A stretch of DNA of 42,455 nt from T3Sed10-241 sp036751905. GTDB taxonomy: Bacteria > Bacteroidota > Bacteroidia > Flavobacteriales_D > Cryomorphaceae. Under the pieces are notes generated by a model. It ran no database searches and was not told where the DNA came from. It was given only the letters and a program-made list of their open reading frames with translations. The position numbers and the translations under genes were made by a program. The stretch spans positions 1-42,455 of the forward strand of contig DAIOTP010000011.1 of assembly GCA_036751905.1 (NCBI GenBank), written 5' to 3'. The number at the start of each line of letters is the position of its first letter. Within the stretch, counting starts at the first letter, position 1. Of the stretch, positions 1 to 7,705 are shown piece after piece.

Positions 1-2
1 CA

Positions 3-128
3 GGGGTAGGGATGGCTTATTTTGCCCTTCCTGCCTTTTTGCAACCTACACACCAGATGCTGGCTGTTTTGAGTTTCAGCGTTTTGATTCTTGTCTTGGT
101 GAGATACTACCTCCGCACTTCACGATAA
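3..128 (+). CDS. C-terminal end of an unidentified membrane protein (partial)
   Basis: An open frame enters from the left edge and ends in TAA at 126-128. The 41 visible residues include a strongly hydrophobic stretch (roughly residues 18-34, rich in Leu, Val, Phe) followed by a basic tail RYYLRTSR, typical of a last membrane helix with a positive cytoplasmic end. It converges on gldD, with 17 bases between the two stop codons. Too little is visible to assign a family. The reading could also be chance, since it is short. Confidence 0.4.
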   Translation, partial: GVGMAYFALPAFLQPTHQMLAVLSFSVLILVLVRYYLRTSR

Positions 129-145
129 GTGGGCTTGCGGACAAA

Positions 146-718
146 TCACTGCCACTCGAGGCTTTTGGCAAGGTGCTCAATATCGGCTTTTATAAACTGC
201 AATACAGGCTGAATAGAATCCTGATTGGGCTTGGCTTCCACATAAACGGATCCCCTCAAAAAGTGGTGAACACTGTCGGTAAGGTAGAATTGGAAGGGGG
301 AAGCCACATTGCCGTCGAGCTGGTAGATCAATCCGAAAACCCGCGCTTCATCCCGGCTTATTAGTTCTGATTTGATCCGGCTGGCTTTTATGTGGTGCTC
401 ATAGGTTAGGGCGCGCGATTCTTCAATGAACTCCCGCAGATTTCCGTCCAGATTTTTATACGTAAAGTGTATCCTTGCTTTGAAATTGGGGTAGTAAGCA
501 TCAAACCAGCACTTGTCACCTCCTTTGCCCTGATCAAAAAATTCAAGGCGTGCCTGTGTAGAATGCCCAAAAGAAAATGGACAGGAAGTTATACTCGGTT
601 TGTATTGGTTTTCAGGAGTATCAATTCGAAAATAACCCATAGGCAAAGGCATGGGGGCATCGCCGCTGCACGAAACCAAGCACATACACAGAATAGCCGC
701 GATGCATTTAGGACTCAT
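146..718 (-). CDS. gldD: Gliding motility lipoprotein GldD
   Basis: 190-residue lipoprotein of the GldD family, required for gliding motility in Flavobacterium and linked to the gliding/T9SS machinery of the cell envelope. A signal peptide ends in the lipobox LVSC at about residues 14-17, so the mature protein should be lipid-anchored. The segment MGYFRIDTPENQYKP followed by a cysteine and SFGHS is the recognisable family core near the N-terminus. The ATG overlaps the gldE stop by four bases (ATGA), so it is the last gene of a mutY-ssb-gldE-gldD operon, an order known in the phylum. Identification is from family memory of motif and context. Confidence 0.9.
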   Translation of the reverse strand: MSPKCIAAILCMCLVSCSGDAPMPLPMGYFRIDTPENQYKPSITSCPFSFGHSTQARLEFFDQGKGGDKCWFDAYYPNFKARIHFTYKNLDGNLREFIEESRALTYEHHIKASRIKSELISRDEARVFGLIYQLDGNVASPFQFYLTDSVHHFLRGSVYVEAKPNQDSIQPVLQFIKADIEHLAKSLEWQ

Positions 719-2073
719 GATTTATGTCCATTTTTACGTTCGGCCAGGACCACTTCCTCTGGCAAAGTAATTTTAACGCGTTTTACCTTGCGTTTATCAG
801 CAGCTTCGACCGTGAAGAGATAATCTTGAAAGCGAATTTTTTCGTTTTTCGGCGGGATACGACCGCAAATTTCAAGCACAAAACCGGCGAGACTATCTGA
901 TTCACCTTTGGCTTCTTCAAAATTTGAGCCATCAATATCAAGAATTTTGTACAAATCAACCAAGGGAGTTTTGCCTTCAAACACGTAGTTGCGCTCGTCG
1001 AGCCGCGAGTAGATGATGTCTTCATCATCGTATTCGTCGGTGATATCGCCTACAATTTCCTCAATAATGTCTTCGAGTGTCACTATACCGGTTGTGCCGC
1101 CGTACTCGTCGACCACTATGGCCATGTGCACCTTCTTGGTTTGAAATTCCTGCATGAGGTCGTCAAGCTTCTTGTTTTCAGGCACAAAATATGGCTTGCG
1201 CAGCAATTTTTGCCAGAAGAGTTCTTGAGAATCGGCATGGGGTAAGAGGTCTTTTAAGTAGAGGATGCCCACTACATTGTCGAGTGATGAGCGGTATATG
1301 GGTACCCTTGAGAAACCTTGAGACAGCAATTCATCCAATAAATTTCGGTAGGGTGTTTCGTAATCGAATGCAAGCACTTCAGTGCGCGGTGTAAGTATTT
1401 GCTTTACATCAGTGTGTCCAAAACGGATGATTCCATGCAGTATTTTTTCCTCTTCCGGGGTGGTTTGTGCATCCTTGGTAAGTTCTAAAGCATGCTGCAG
1501 TTCGTCGGCAGAGTATTCCGGGCTGCGCTTTTTCACCTTAGAGTTGATCAGGTTGGAGCTGGTTACTAGCAATATACTCAAGGGATATACTATTTTTTGG
1601 ATTACAATCAATGGCGTTGCCATGAGTCGGCATACGCGTAGGGCATTTTTGGTAGCATAGACCTTCGGCACTACTTCACCGAGCAATAAAAGGAAAAAGG
1701 TGACCGAAACTACTTGTACCGCAAATCCCAGCCAGACTGGATAACCCGTGAAATCGAAACCTTCAGCAATGATGTATGAACTTATCAGGATTATCGCAAT
1801 GTTGACGAAATTGTTGCTTATAAGTATGGTAGAGAGCAATCGCTCGGGGTCTTTGAGCAACTCCATAATGCGGTCGGAAGTCTCATCTTTATCATTTTCG
1901 ACCTCTTGAATTTCGGCAGGTCCCAAAGAGAAAAAAGCCACCTCAGAACTTGATATGAGTGCAGAGGCAACAAGCAGTAATATTTCGACTGCGATTGCAA
2001 TGAGCACGGCAGTTTCCAGCTGTGCCAACAGTGCAGTTTCCGATACGATTGAGCTTATACTGGGAGGTTCCAA
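715..2073 (-). CDS. gldE: Gliding motility-associated GldE, CNNM/CBS/CorC-type membrane protein
   Basis: 452-residue polytopic membrane protein of the HlyC/CorC (CNNM) family. The N-terminal third (about residues 20-190) carries several membrane helices of the DUF21/CNNM domain. A CBS pair follows (about 210-335), including VDEYGGTTGIVTLEDIIEEI, and then a CorC/HlyC C-terminal domain (about 350-440). In Flavobacterium GldE overexpression partly suppresses gldB defects, and the gene is adjacent to gldD, as here. It lies 35 bases downstream of ssb and overlaps gldD by four bases. Family relatives bind nucleotides or transport divalent ions; transport by GldE itself is not shown. Confidence 0.9.
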   Translation of the reverse strand: MEPPSISSIVSETALLAQLETAVLIAIAVEILLLVASALISSSEVAFFSLGPAEIQEVENDKDETSDRIMELLKDPERLLSTILISNNFVNIAIILISSYIIAEGFDFTGYPVWLGFAVQVVSVTFFLLLLGEVVPKVYATKNALRVCRLMATPLIVIQKIVYPLSILLVTSSNLINSKVKKRSPEYSADELQHALELTKDAQTTPEEEKILHGIIRFGHTDVKQILTPRTEVLAFDYETPYRNLLDELLSQGFSRVPIYRSSLDNVVGILYLKDLLPHADSQELFWQKLLRKPYFVPENKKLDDLMQEFQTKKVHMAIVVDEYGGTTGIVTLEDIIEEIVGDITDEYDDEDIIYSRLDERNYVFEGKTPLVDLYKILDIDGSNFEEAKGESDSLAGFVLEICGRIPPKNEKIRFQDYLFTVEAADKRKVKRVKITLPEEVVLAERKNGHKS

Positions 2074-2108
2074 GCAGCTTGGGTTAGTGAAAAGGTGAGG
2101 TTGTACGG

Positions 2109-2570
2109 TTAGAAGGGTAGATCGTCATCGCCGTTATTGTTTGTATGCTCTTGTGCTTCGACCGGCTTAGGTTTTGCGGCCTGATAGCTACCAGATTCTT
2201 GTATTGAAGTTTGGTTGTTGGTGCCTCCGGTACTTTCGTTGCCTTTTCCAATCATTTCCATATTATCGGCTACAATCTCAGTGGTGTATCGGTCATTGCC
2301 TTCCTGGTCTTTCCAGCTTCGGGTTTTGAGTTTGCCTTCTACATACACCTTGCTGCCTTTGGTGAGGTAGCGCTCAGCAACGTCGGCGAGCTGTCGCCAC
2401 AACACCACATTGTGCCATTCTGTTTGTTCAATGCGTTGCCCATCCTTGGATGTGTAAGCTTCGCTGGTGGCAATGCGCAACCTGGCTAATTTGGTGCCAC
2501 TTTCCAGGGTTCTCACTTCAGGATCAAGGCCTAAGTTGCCCAGAATAATTACTTTATTCACTCCTGCCAT
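2109..2570 (-). CDS. ssb: Single-stranded DNA-binding protein
   Basis: 153-residue SSB that coats single-stranded DNA during replication and repair. The OB fold starts directly with MAGVNKVIILGNLG and contains the expected EWHNVVLW and the ERYLTKGSKVYVEGKL strands. A flexible Gln/Asn/Gly-rich linker leads to the acidic tip DDDLPF, which in SSB proteins recruits partner enzymes. An upstream in-frame ATG would add 14 residues (MARHLKF...), but SSB proteins begin at the MAGVNK motif, so the start at 2570 is preferred. It lies between mutY and gldE in the same operon. Confidence 0.95.
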   Translation of the reverse strand: MAGVNKVIILGNLGLDPEVRTLESGTKLARLRIATSEAYTSKDGQRIEQTEWHNVVLWRQLADVAERYLTKGSKVYVEGKLKTRSWKDQEGNDRYTTEIVADNMEMIGKGNESTGGTNNQTSIQESGSYQAAKPKPVEAQEHTNNNGDDDLPF

Positions 2571-2614
2571 GGTTTCATGCTTCGTTTTTTGAAATTTTAG
2601 ATGCCGCGCCAAAG

Positions 2615-3682
2615 TTAGTTTTTCTCGATGTGCCCAAACGCATCGTTGAGGTATTTGTCAATAAGTCGTGGTACGGCTATTTTCTCAATGTGCTCAGTTG
2701 CGACCTCGAAATATACAGAATTATCTGGAATGAAGCCATCAATCTCAACTTTCCAAAAGCTTGCTTCGATGCGCTGGTGGGTGAGTAAGTGTATATATTT
2801 TGATGCTGAAGGGCTTGCGATATCGCGAATATTTACTTCAGGAAAATGCAATTGCATATGATTTTGAATGTCCTTGGCGGTCAGGTTTTCTTTTTCTTCG
2901 ATGCTGTAGAAATCATGAAGTCCTTGCCAGATGTCATTTTCAGCTCTTTTGCGAAAAATCAAGCCATTGCCTTGTTTTAGGACGAGGTAATCCATGAGCC
3001 TGCGGCGCGCCTTAGTTTTTTTCAATTTTACCGGTCGGATATCAACAGTTTTGTGGCGGTATGCCATACATTGGTCCATGAGTGGGCAAAGGTGGCATTT
3101 GGCCGCCTTTGGGGTACATACCACCGCTCCAAGTTCCATAATGGCTTGATTGTATATATCGGGTTGGGAGGTGTCGAGCATTTCCGTGGCAAGTTGCTGG
3201 AGGAGGCGTATACCCTTATTGCTGTTAATCGATTCTTCAATGTCAAAAATCCGCGCCATCACCCTGGCAACATTGCCATCCACCACTGCATATGGCAATT
3301 TGAATGCAAAACTTGCAATGGCTGCGGCTGTGTATTGTCCAATTCCTTTCAACTGCTTGAGTTCATCAAAAGATGCGGGAAATATGCCATTGAAATCATT
3401 GTTTATCGTGTTGGCTGTAAAATGCAGATTTCTTGCCCTTGAATAGTAACCAAGTCCCTGCCACAACTTGAGTACATCATCGAGGGGCGCCTGGGCCAAA
3501 TCGTTGACTGTGGGATAAGTGTTAACAAAACTTAAATAGTATTTCATTCCCTGCTCTACGCGGGTCTGTTGAAGGATGATTTCGCTCATCCAAATGTGAT
3601 ATGGGTCTTCGGTGTGCCTCCATGGCAAGTCGCGAGCGTTGCGTAAATACCATGAAATCAATGGTTCAGATATATTCATCAT
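2615..3682 (-). CDS. mutY: A/G-specific adenine DNA glycosylase MutY
   Basis: 355-residue base-excision repair glycosylase that removes adenine mispaired with 8-oxoguanine. The HhH-GPD fold is clear: SEIILQQTR with the catalytic Glu near residue 34, the helix-hairpin-helix LKGIGQYTAAAI, and VVDGNV with the catalytic Asp near 140. The [4Fe-4S] cluster ligands follow the pattern C-x6-C-x2-C-x5-C (CTPKAAKCHLCPLMDQC). The last about 130 residues form the NUDIX-like domain that reads 8-oxoG. There are two adjacent ATGs (3682 and 3679); the choice does not matter. It heads the mutY-ssb-gldE-gldD operon, divergent from HU; no TAnnTTTG box was found before it. Confidence 0.95.
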   Translation of the reverse strand: MMNISEPLISWYLRNARDLPWRHTEDPYHIWMSEIILQQTRVEQGMKYYLSFVNTYPTVNDLAQAPLDDVLKLWQGLGYYSRARNLHFTANTINNDFNGIFPASFDELKQLKGIGQYTAAAIASFAFKLPYAVVDGNVARVMARIFDIEESINSNKGIRLLQQLATEMLDTSQPDIYNQAIMELGAVVCTPKAAKCHLCPLMDQCMAYRHKTVDIRPVKLKKTKARRRLMDYLVLKQGNGLIFRKRAENDIWQGLHDFYSIEEKENLTAKDIQNHMQLHFPEVNIRDIASPSASKYIHLLTHQRIEASFWKVEIDGFIPDNSVYFEVATEHIEKIAVPRLIDKYLNDAFGHIEKN

Positions 3683-3734
3683 GTAATGTATTATGTTTCA
3701 TGCCTTAAAAAAGCGAATTAAGCTAAAATGGTTT

Positions 3735-3763
3735 TTGAACTATCGCTTTAACCCCTATATTTG
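3735..3763 (+). promoter_or_regulatory. Bacteroidota-type promoter for HU
   Basis: TATATTTG at 3756-3763 matches the -7 consensus TAnnTTTG exactly, and TTG at 3735-3737 lies 18 bases upstream at the -33 position. The start codon follows 49 bases later, giving an AT-rich untranslated leader, typical for a highly expressed Bacteroidota gene without Shine-Dalgarno. Confidence 0.75.
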
Positions 3764-3812
3764 CGGCCGTTAATACTCATTTCAACAATTAAACACGCCT
3801 AATTTTCACACT

Positions 3813-4106
3813 ATGACCAAAGCAGACATTGTTTCTGAAATCTCAGAACAAACCGGTATCGAGAAAGTAGCTGTACAAACCACTGTAGAAGCATTTATGA
3901 CTTCAGTGAAAAAAGCTCTTTCTTCTGGCAGTAACGTGTACCTACGTGGTTTCGGTAGTTTTATCGTAAAAGAGCGCGCTGAAAAAATCGGCCGCAATAT
4001 TTCTGCGAAAGAACCTATCGTTATCCCTGCACACAACATTCCCGCTTTCAAGCCTTCTAAATCTTTCGTTGAGAAAGTGAAGAAGAATGTGAAAGTAAAG
4101 AAATAA
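3813..4106 (+). CDS. HU/IHF-family nucleoid DNA-binding protein
   Basis: 97-residue histone-like protein that bends and compacts DNA. The family signature is intact: an N-terminal helical dimerisation part (MTKADIVSEISEQTG), then the beta-arm region with GFGSFIVKERAEKIGRN and the arm-tip segment IPAHNIPAFKPSKSF with its conserved proline. The tail is very basic (KKNVKVKK). It has its own promoter (3735-3763) and a 49-base leader. It is divergent from mutY and is followed 22 bases later by the TPR gene, then the 30-residue basic protein and rng, an arrangement seen in Bacteroidota. Codon choice looks like that of an abundant protein. Confidence 0.95.
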   Translation: MTKADIVSEISEQTGIEKVAVQTTVEAFMTSVKKALSSGSNVYLRGFGSFIVKERAEKIGRNISAKEPIVIPAHNIPAFKPSKSFVEKVKKNVKVKK

Positions 4107-4128
4107 GTTCGTCACAAAGCGTATTTCT

Positions 4129-4617
4129 TTGAAAAGTCACCGTACTACAATGTATGTATTGATTGCGGTGGCATTGCTCATTGCGGTTGGGCTGGCTACA
4201 GCACCTAGGCTTCCTTTTGAAAAGAGGCTTATCTCTGAAGCTGGCCCAACCGATATGAGGCTAATGGAGGCTGTAGGCCTTGTACAGAACGGGGACAATC
4301 CCATGGAGGGGATCATGATGCTCCGGCAAATTCTAGAAGAAGATTCTAGCCAAGTTGATGCCCATTGGCACTTGGCACAATTTTCCATAACTTCGCGCCA
4401 GTTTGAAAACGCGGTATACCGCTTTCAAAAGGTGGTCGAATTGGACCAAGGACGAAATTACCCGGAAGCTTACTTTTGGTTGGCTCAATCTAAAGTAGCA
4501 ATTGGACAAAACAATGAAGCGATAGAATTGCTTCAATATTATTTAACGATCGAAACTGACTCCATTGTTCTAAACGGTGTAAGCCGGATGATAGAGCAGT
4601 TGAAAACTGAATTATAA
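4129..4617 (+). CDS. Membrane-anchored tetratricopeptide repeat protein
   Basis: 162-residue protein with one N-terminal hydrophobic helix (YVLIAVALLIAVGLATA) acting as signal or anchor, then a helical solute-facing part with TPR-like repeats: AHWHLAQFSITSRQFENAVYRF and AYFWLAQSKVAIGQNNEAIELL. TPRs usually mediate protein-protein contacts. The longest reading uses TTG at 4129; an in-frame ATG at 4150 would remove seven residues (KSHRTT region) and leave the helix nearly at the N-terminus. I cannot decide between them, but the basic KSHR before the helix favours the longer form. It lies between HU and the 30-residue basic protein upstream of rng. Confidence 0.8.
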   Translation: MKSHRTTMYVLIAVALLIAVGLATAPRLPFEKRLISEAGPTDMRLMEAVGLVQNGDNPMEGIMMLRQILEEDSSQVDAHWHLAQFSITSRQFENAVYRFQKVVELDQGRNYPEAYFWLAQSKVAIGQNNEAIELLQYYLTIETDSIVLNGVSRMIEQLKTEL

Positions 4618-4637
4618 ACACATTAAAACACTGGTAT

Positions 4638-4730
4638 ATGCCAAGCGGAAAAAAACGTAAGCGCCACAAAATGGCGACCCACAAACGCAAGAAGAGACTT
4701 CGCAAGAACCGTCACAAGAAGAAGAAGTAA
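4638..4730 (+). CDS. 30-residue AURKAIP1/COX24 (mS38-like) basic protein
   Basis: A very small ORF, ATG at 4638 to TAA at 4730, encodes 30 residues beginning MPSGKKRKRHKMATHKRKK and ending RKNRHKKKK. About two thirds of residues are Lys, Arg or His. The R-K-H-K-M-x-x-H-K-x-K-K-x-x-R-K-x-R motif is that of the AURKAIP1/COX24 C-terminal domain, which in mitochondria is the small-subunit ribosomal protein mS38. Short proteins of this type occur in Bacteroidota immediately upstream of rng, as here (97 bases). A role on the ribosome or in RNA binding is inferred from the domain relationship, not shown here. Adenine-rich codons dominate. Confidence 0.85.
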   Translation: MPSGKKRKRHKMATHKRKKRLRKNRHKKKK

Positions 4731-4779
4731 AATAGTGCCTTTGCGCGCCGGAATATCTGGCGATCATTCATACCGAAAA

Positions 4780-4800
4780 GCCTCCTAAGACATGGGAGGC
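4780..4800 (+). other. Hairpin in the rng leader
   Basis: GCCTCC at 4780-4785 pairs with GGAGGC at 4795-4800 around a nine-base loop. No run of T follows, so it is not a standard terminator. It lies 26 bases before the rng start codon, and its 3' arm contains GGGAGG, a Shine-Dalgarno-like motif too far upstream to serve rng. RNase E is known to autoregulate through leader structures in Enterobacteria; a similar role here is only a possibility. Confidence 0.4.
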
Positions 4801-4826
4801 CCGTTCATTTACTAATTCCTTCTTTC

Positions 4827-6371
4827 GTGAATCTTGAGCTCATTGTTAATGCCAAGGGAAACGAAGTTGACATTGCCCTGCTCCGTGACAAGGTTCTTGT
4901 AGAGTTACACAAAGAAAAAGGCGGTCAAGATTTTACTGTAGGAGATATTTATCTGGGGAAAGTTCACCGGGTAATTCCGAGTCTCAATGCTGCATTCGTT
5001 GATGTAGGATATGAAAAAGATGCGTTCCTGCATTATCTTGACTTAGGACCTCAGTTCCGATCACTCAATAAATTTGTCAAGCGTACCCTCGCCTCGAAGC
5101 AAAATACATCTGACCTGACTGATTTTCAGGTAGAAGATGATATTGACAAAAATGGCAAAATCAACGACGTAGTATCCAGCAGCCAGCACATTCTTGTGCA
5201 AGTGGCCAAAGAACCTATTTCATCAAAAGGACCTCGCCTGACCTCAGAAGTCACCTTGGCTGGCCGCTACATGGTACTTGTGCCTTTTGGTGATAAAATA
5301 TCTCTGTCACAGCGTATCAAAAATGGCGAGGAGAGAACCCGTTTGCGCCGATTGATACAGAGCATCAAGCCCAAAAGGTTTGGTGTGATCGTGCGTACAG
5401 TGGCTGAGAATAAAAAAGTGGCCGAACTCGACGCTGATCTGCGCAGTTTGGTAGAGCGCTGGGAGAGGCTGTGTGAAAATTTGAAAACGGCAAGCCCGCC
5501 AAAACGGGTTTTGGGTGAAATAAATAAAACATCATCCGTACTAAGGGATCTGCTCACGGTCAATTTTTCAAACATTTATGTAAATGAGAATGAACTGGCA
5601 GACGAAATCAAAACCTACGTCCAAAAAGTAGCACCGGCTATGGAAAACATAATCAGGGTGCGCCATGGCGAAGACCTATTCGACAAGCTTGGTGTAAACA
5701 GGCAAATTAAAACAGCCTTTGGCAAGCAAGTCAATCTTAAAAGTGGCGCTTATCTGATCATTGAGCATACCGAGGCAATGCACGTCATTGATGTGAATAG
5801 CGGCAGCCGCAAAGGTGGTGAGAAAGGGCAAGCCCAAAACGCCTTTGATACCAACCTGGAGTGTGCGGAAGAAATAGCCCGGATTCTGAGGCTGCGCGAC
5901 ATGGGCGGTATCATCTGTGTCGATTTTATCGATATGCATACCCGAGCACATCAAAAAGCGCTTTTTGAGAAGTTGAAAGAAGCGATGAAGGATGATAAAG
6001 CCAAGCACAATGTATTGCCCCCGAGTAAGTTTGGCGTAGTGGAGATTACCAGACAGCGGGTACGCGAAGTGACCGATATCACCACTGAAGAGGATTGCCC
6101 CTGCTGTGAGGGAACTGGCAAAGTACAGGCCACCATCCTCATCACCGATCAGATTGAGAACAATCTCCGCTACATTGTGGAGGAGCACAAGCTTAAAAAA
6201 GTAGTGCTTAAGGTACATCCTTTTATTGCCGCTTTTTACAAAAATGGCCTTGTATCACAGCGTATGAAGCTCGCAATGAAGTTCAAAATATCTCTCAAGA
6301 TACTCCCTGACAATGATTTGCCTTATTTGAAGTTCGTTTTCCTCAATGGTCAAGGCGAACCGATTGGTTAG
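4827..6371 (+). CDS. rng: Ribonuclease E/G family endoribonuclease
   Basis: 514-residue RNase E/G, which cuts single-stranded AU-rich RNA in mRNA turnover and rRNA maturation. The S1 RNA-binding domain lies at about residues 35-125 (GDIYLGKVHRVIPSLNAAFVDVG). The catalytic DNase I-like core has the two metal-binding Asp motifs VIDVNSGS and CVDFIDM, and the Zn-link CPCCEGTGKV follows. The protein stops soon after the core, so the long degradosome scaffold tail of E. coli RNase E is absent, as usual in Bacteroidota. The start is GTG at 4827; no upstream ATG fits and homologues begin with the same MNxELI. It is convergent with the DUF58 gene, stops two bases apart. Confidence 0.93.
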   Translation: MNLELIVNAKGNEVDIALLRDKVLVELHKEKGGQDFTVGDIYLGKVHRVIPSLNAAFVDVGYEKDAFLHYLDLGPQFRSLNKFVKRTLASKQNTSDLTDFQVEDDIDKNGKINDVVSSSQHILVQVAKEPISSKGPRLTSEVTLAGRYMVLVPFGDKISLSQRIKNGEERTRLRRLIQSIKPKRFGVIVRTVAENKKVAELDADLRSLVERWERLCENLKTASPPKRVLGEINKTSSVLRDLLTVNFSNIYVNENELADEIKTYVQKVAPAMENIIRVRHGEDLFDKLGVNRQIKTAFGKQVNLKSGAYLIIEHTEAMHVIDVNSGSRKGGEKGQAQNAFDTNLECAEEIARILRLRDMGGIICVDFIDMHTRAHQKALFEKLKEAMKDDKAKHNVLPPSKFGVVEITRQRVREVTDITTEEDCPCCEGTGKVQATILITDQIENNLRYIVEEHKLKKVVLKVHPFIAAFYKNGLVSQRMKLAMKFKISLKILPDNDLPYLKFVFLNGQGEPIG

Positions 6372-6373
6372 GA

Positions 6374-7705
6374 TTAAATCATACCTCGACGCTTTAGCTC
6401 GAGATACTTATTGATTGTTTCTACAGAGAGCTGCTCTGGCGATGCAATGATGGAATGAATTCCTTGACTGCGAAGTTTTCTCGCGATGTCATCTTTTTCA
6501 GAGATGTATCTATGCGCTAGGGTGTGGGTGTAGACATCGTCGATGCCCTGTTTTGGCAGCTTCAAAGAATTATCCAGTTCGTCGTCCTTAAAGAGTACCA
6601 CTGCAAGAAGGTGCTTTCTGCTGATTTTCACCAAAACGGGCATCACCCTTTCCAACATTTGGAGCGTAGTAAAGTTAGCAAAGAGGAGAATAAGGCTTCT
6701 GTTGGATGCAATGCGCTCTAAGCTTTTGTAAAGCAGTTCGTAACTTGGCTCGAGGTCCCGCTCTTTTTCGTTGAATAGGGCCTGCATGATGCTGTGAAGC
6801 TGTCCGCGGCGGTTTTCGGAACGCAGCGCTGTGCCAATGACATTGCTGAAGGTGATGAGCCCAACTTTGTCATACTTCTTTAATGCTATATTGCTGATGG
6901 CGAGTGTGGTGTTGATGGCATAGTCAAGGAGCGACATTCCTTTAAAGCTGATTTTCATTGACCTGCCTTTGCTGATAACGCAATAGAGATTCTGGCTGCG
7001 TTCATCTTGAAACTGGTTTACCATCAGTTCCCGGGTTTTGCCCGTGGCTTTCCAATTCACATTGCGGAAATCGTCGCCTTCTACAAAAGGGCTTATCTGC
7101 TCGAATTCATAGCTTTTCCCAATTCTGATCAAGCGTTTTGCCCCTTGTTGCACCACATTGCGGTTGAATGCAAGCAATGACATGTTGCGCATATGTTGTA
7201 TGCTGGGGTACACAGGCCTCACGCAGGCTGTGTTATGGCTTAGGCGTCGGCGTATAAGTTTCAGGGGACTTTCTAAGAGCATGTGGCTTTCGCCAAAATG
7301 GTACATACCTCGGTTTATGGCCTTTATGTGGTAGCTCAATGCGTGCATGCCGGGACTTAGGTTCAGCTCTTTGCGAAAATGACGGGCTTGCAGCTGGATG
7401 GGCAGCTCTTCTATGAGGGTGGCATGCAGGGTGATGGATCCTTCGTACTGAATGCGCAGTACGATTTCTGTATCGTCGGCCAGCCCTATGACCTCGGGCA
7501 AATGTCTTTTTGCCGTAAGGCTTGTAATGGTGCTGTAAAGCAAATAGATGTCGATAGCAAGAAACATACCCAACAATATGAGCACTACCTGAGCCACAAC
7601 AAAGAGCGGAGGTATGGCAAAGCTGAATGCAAAAAGGAAGACCAGCGCTGCGCCGCTCCCAAAAAACAGGGGGCTGAAATAAAGAGATTGCCAGAGCCTG
7701 CGCAT
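6374..7705 (-). CDS. DUF58 domain protein (vWA-like), MoxR partner
   Basis: 443-residue membrane-associated protein. Two hydrophobic helices lie near the N-terminus (about residues 10-65). The DUF58 core is marked by SYEFEQISPFVEGDDFRNVNWKATGKTRELMVNQFQDE, here described by its key parts RxYxxGDDxRxIxWxxTA-like, and is followed by a von Willebrand A-like C-terminal part. DUF58 proteins are encoded next to MoxR AAA+ ATPases and are thought to work with them in assembling or activating envelope or metal-dependent proteins. Its ATG overlaps the MoxR stop by one base (TAATG). It is the last gene of the operon and convergent with rng. The exact target is unknown. Confidence 0.85.
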   Translation of the reverse strand: MRRLWQSLYFSPLFFGSGAALVFLFAFSFAIPPLFVVAQVVLILLGMFLAIDIYLLYSTITSLTAKRHLPEVIGLADDTEIVLRIQYEGSITLHATLIEELPIQLQARHFRKELNLSPGMHALSYHIKAINRGMYHFGESHMLLESPLKLIRRRLSHNTACVRPVYPSIQHMRNMSLLAFNRNVVQQGAKRLIRIGKSYEFEQISPFVEGDDFRNVNWKATGKTRELMVNQFQDERSQNLYCVISKGRSMKISFKGMSLLDYAINTTLAISNIALKKYDKVGLITFSNVIGTALRSENRRGQLHSIMQALFNEKERDLEPSYELLYKSLERIASNRSLILLFANFTTLQMLERVMPVLVKISRKHLLAVVLFKDDELDNSLKLPKQGIDDVYTHTLAHRYISEKDDIARKLRSQGIHSIIASPEQLSVETINKYLELKRRGMI

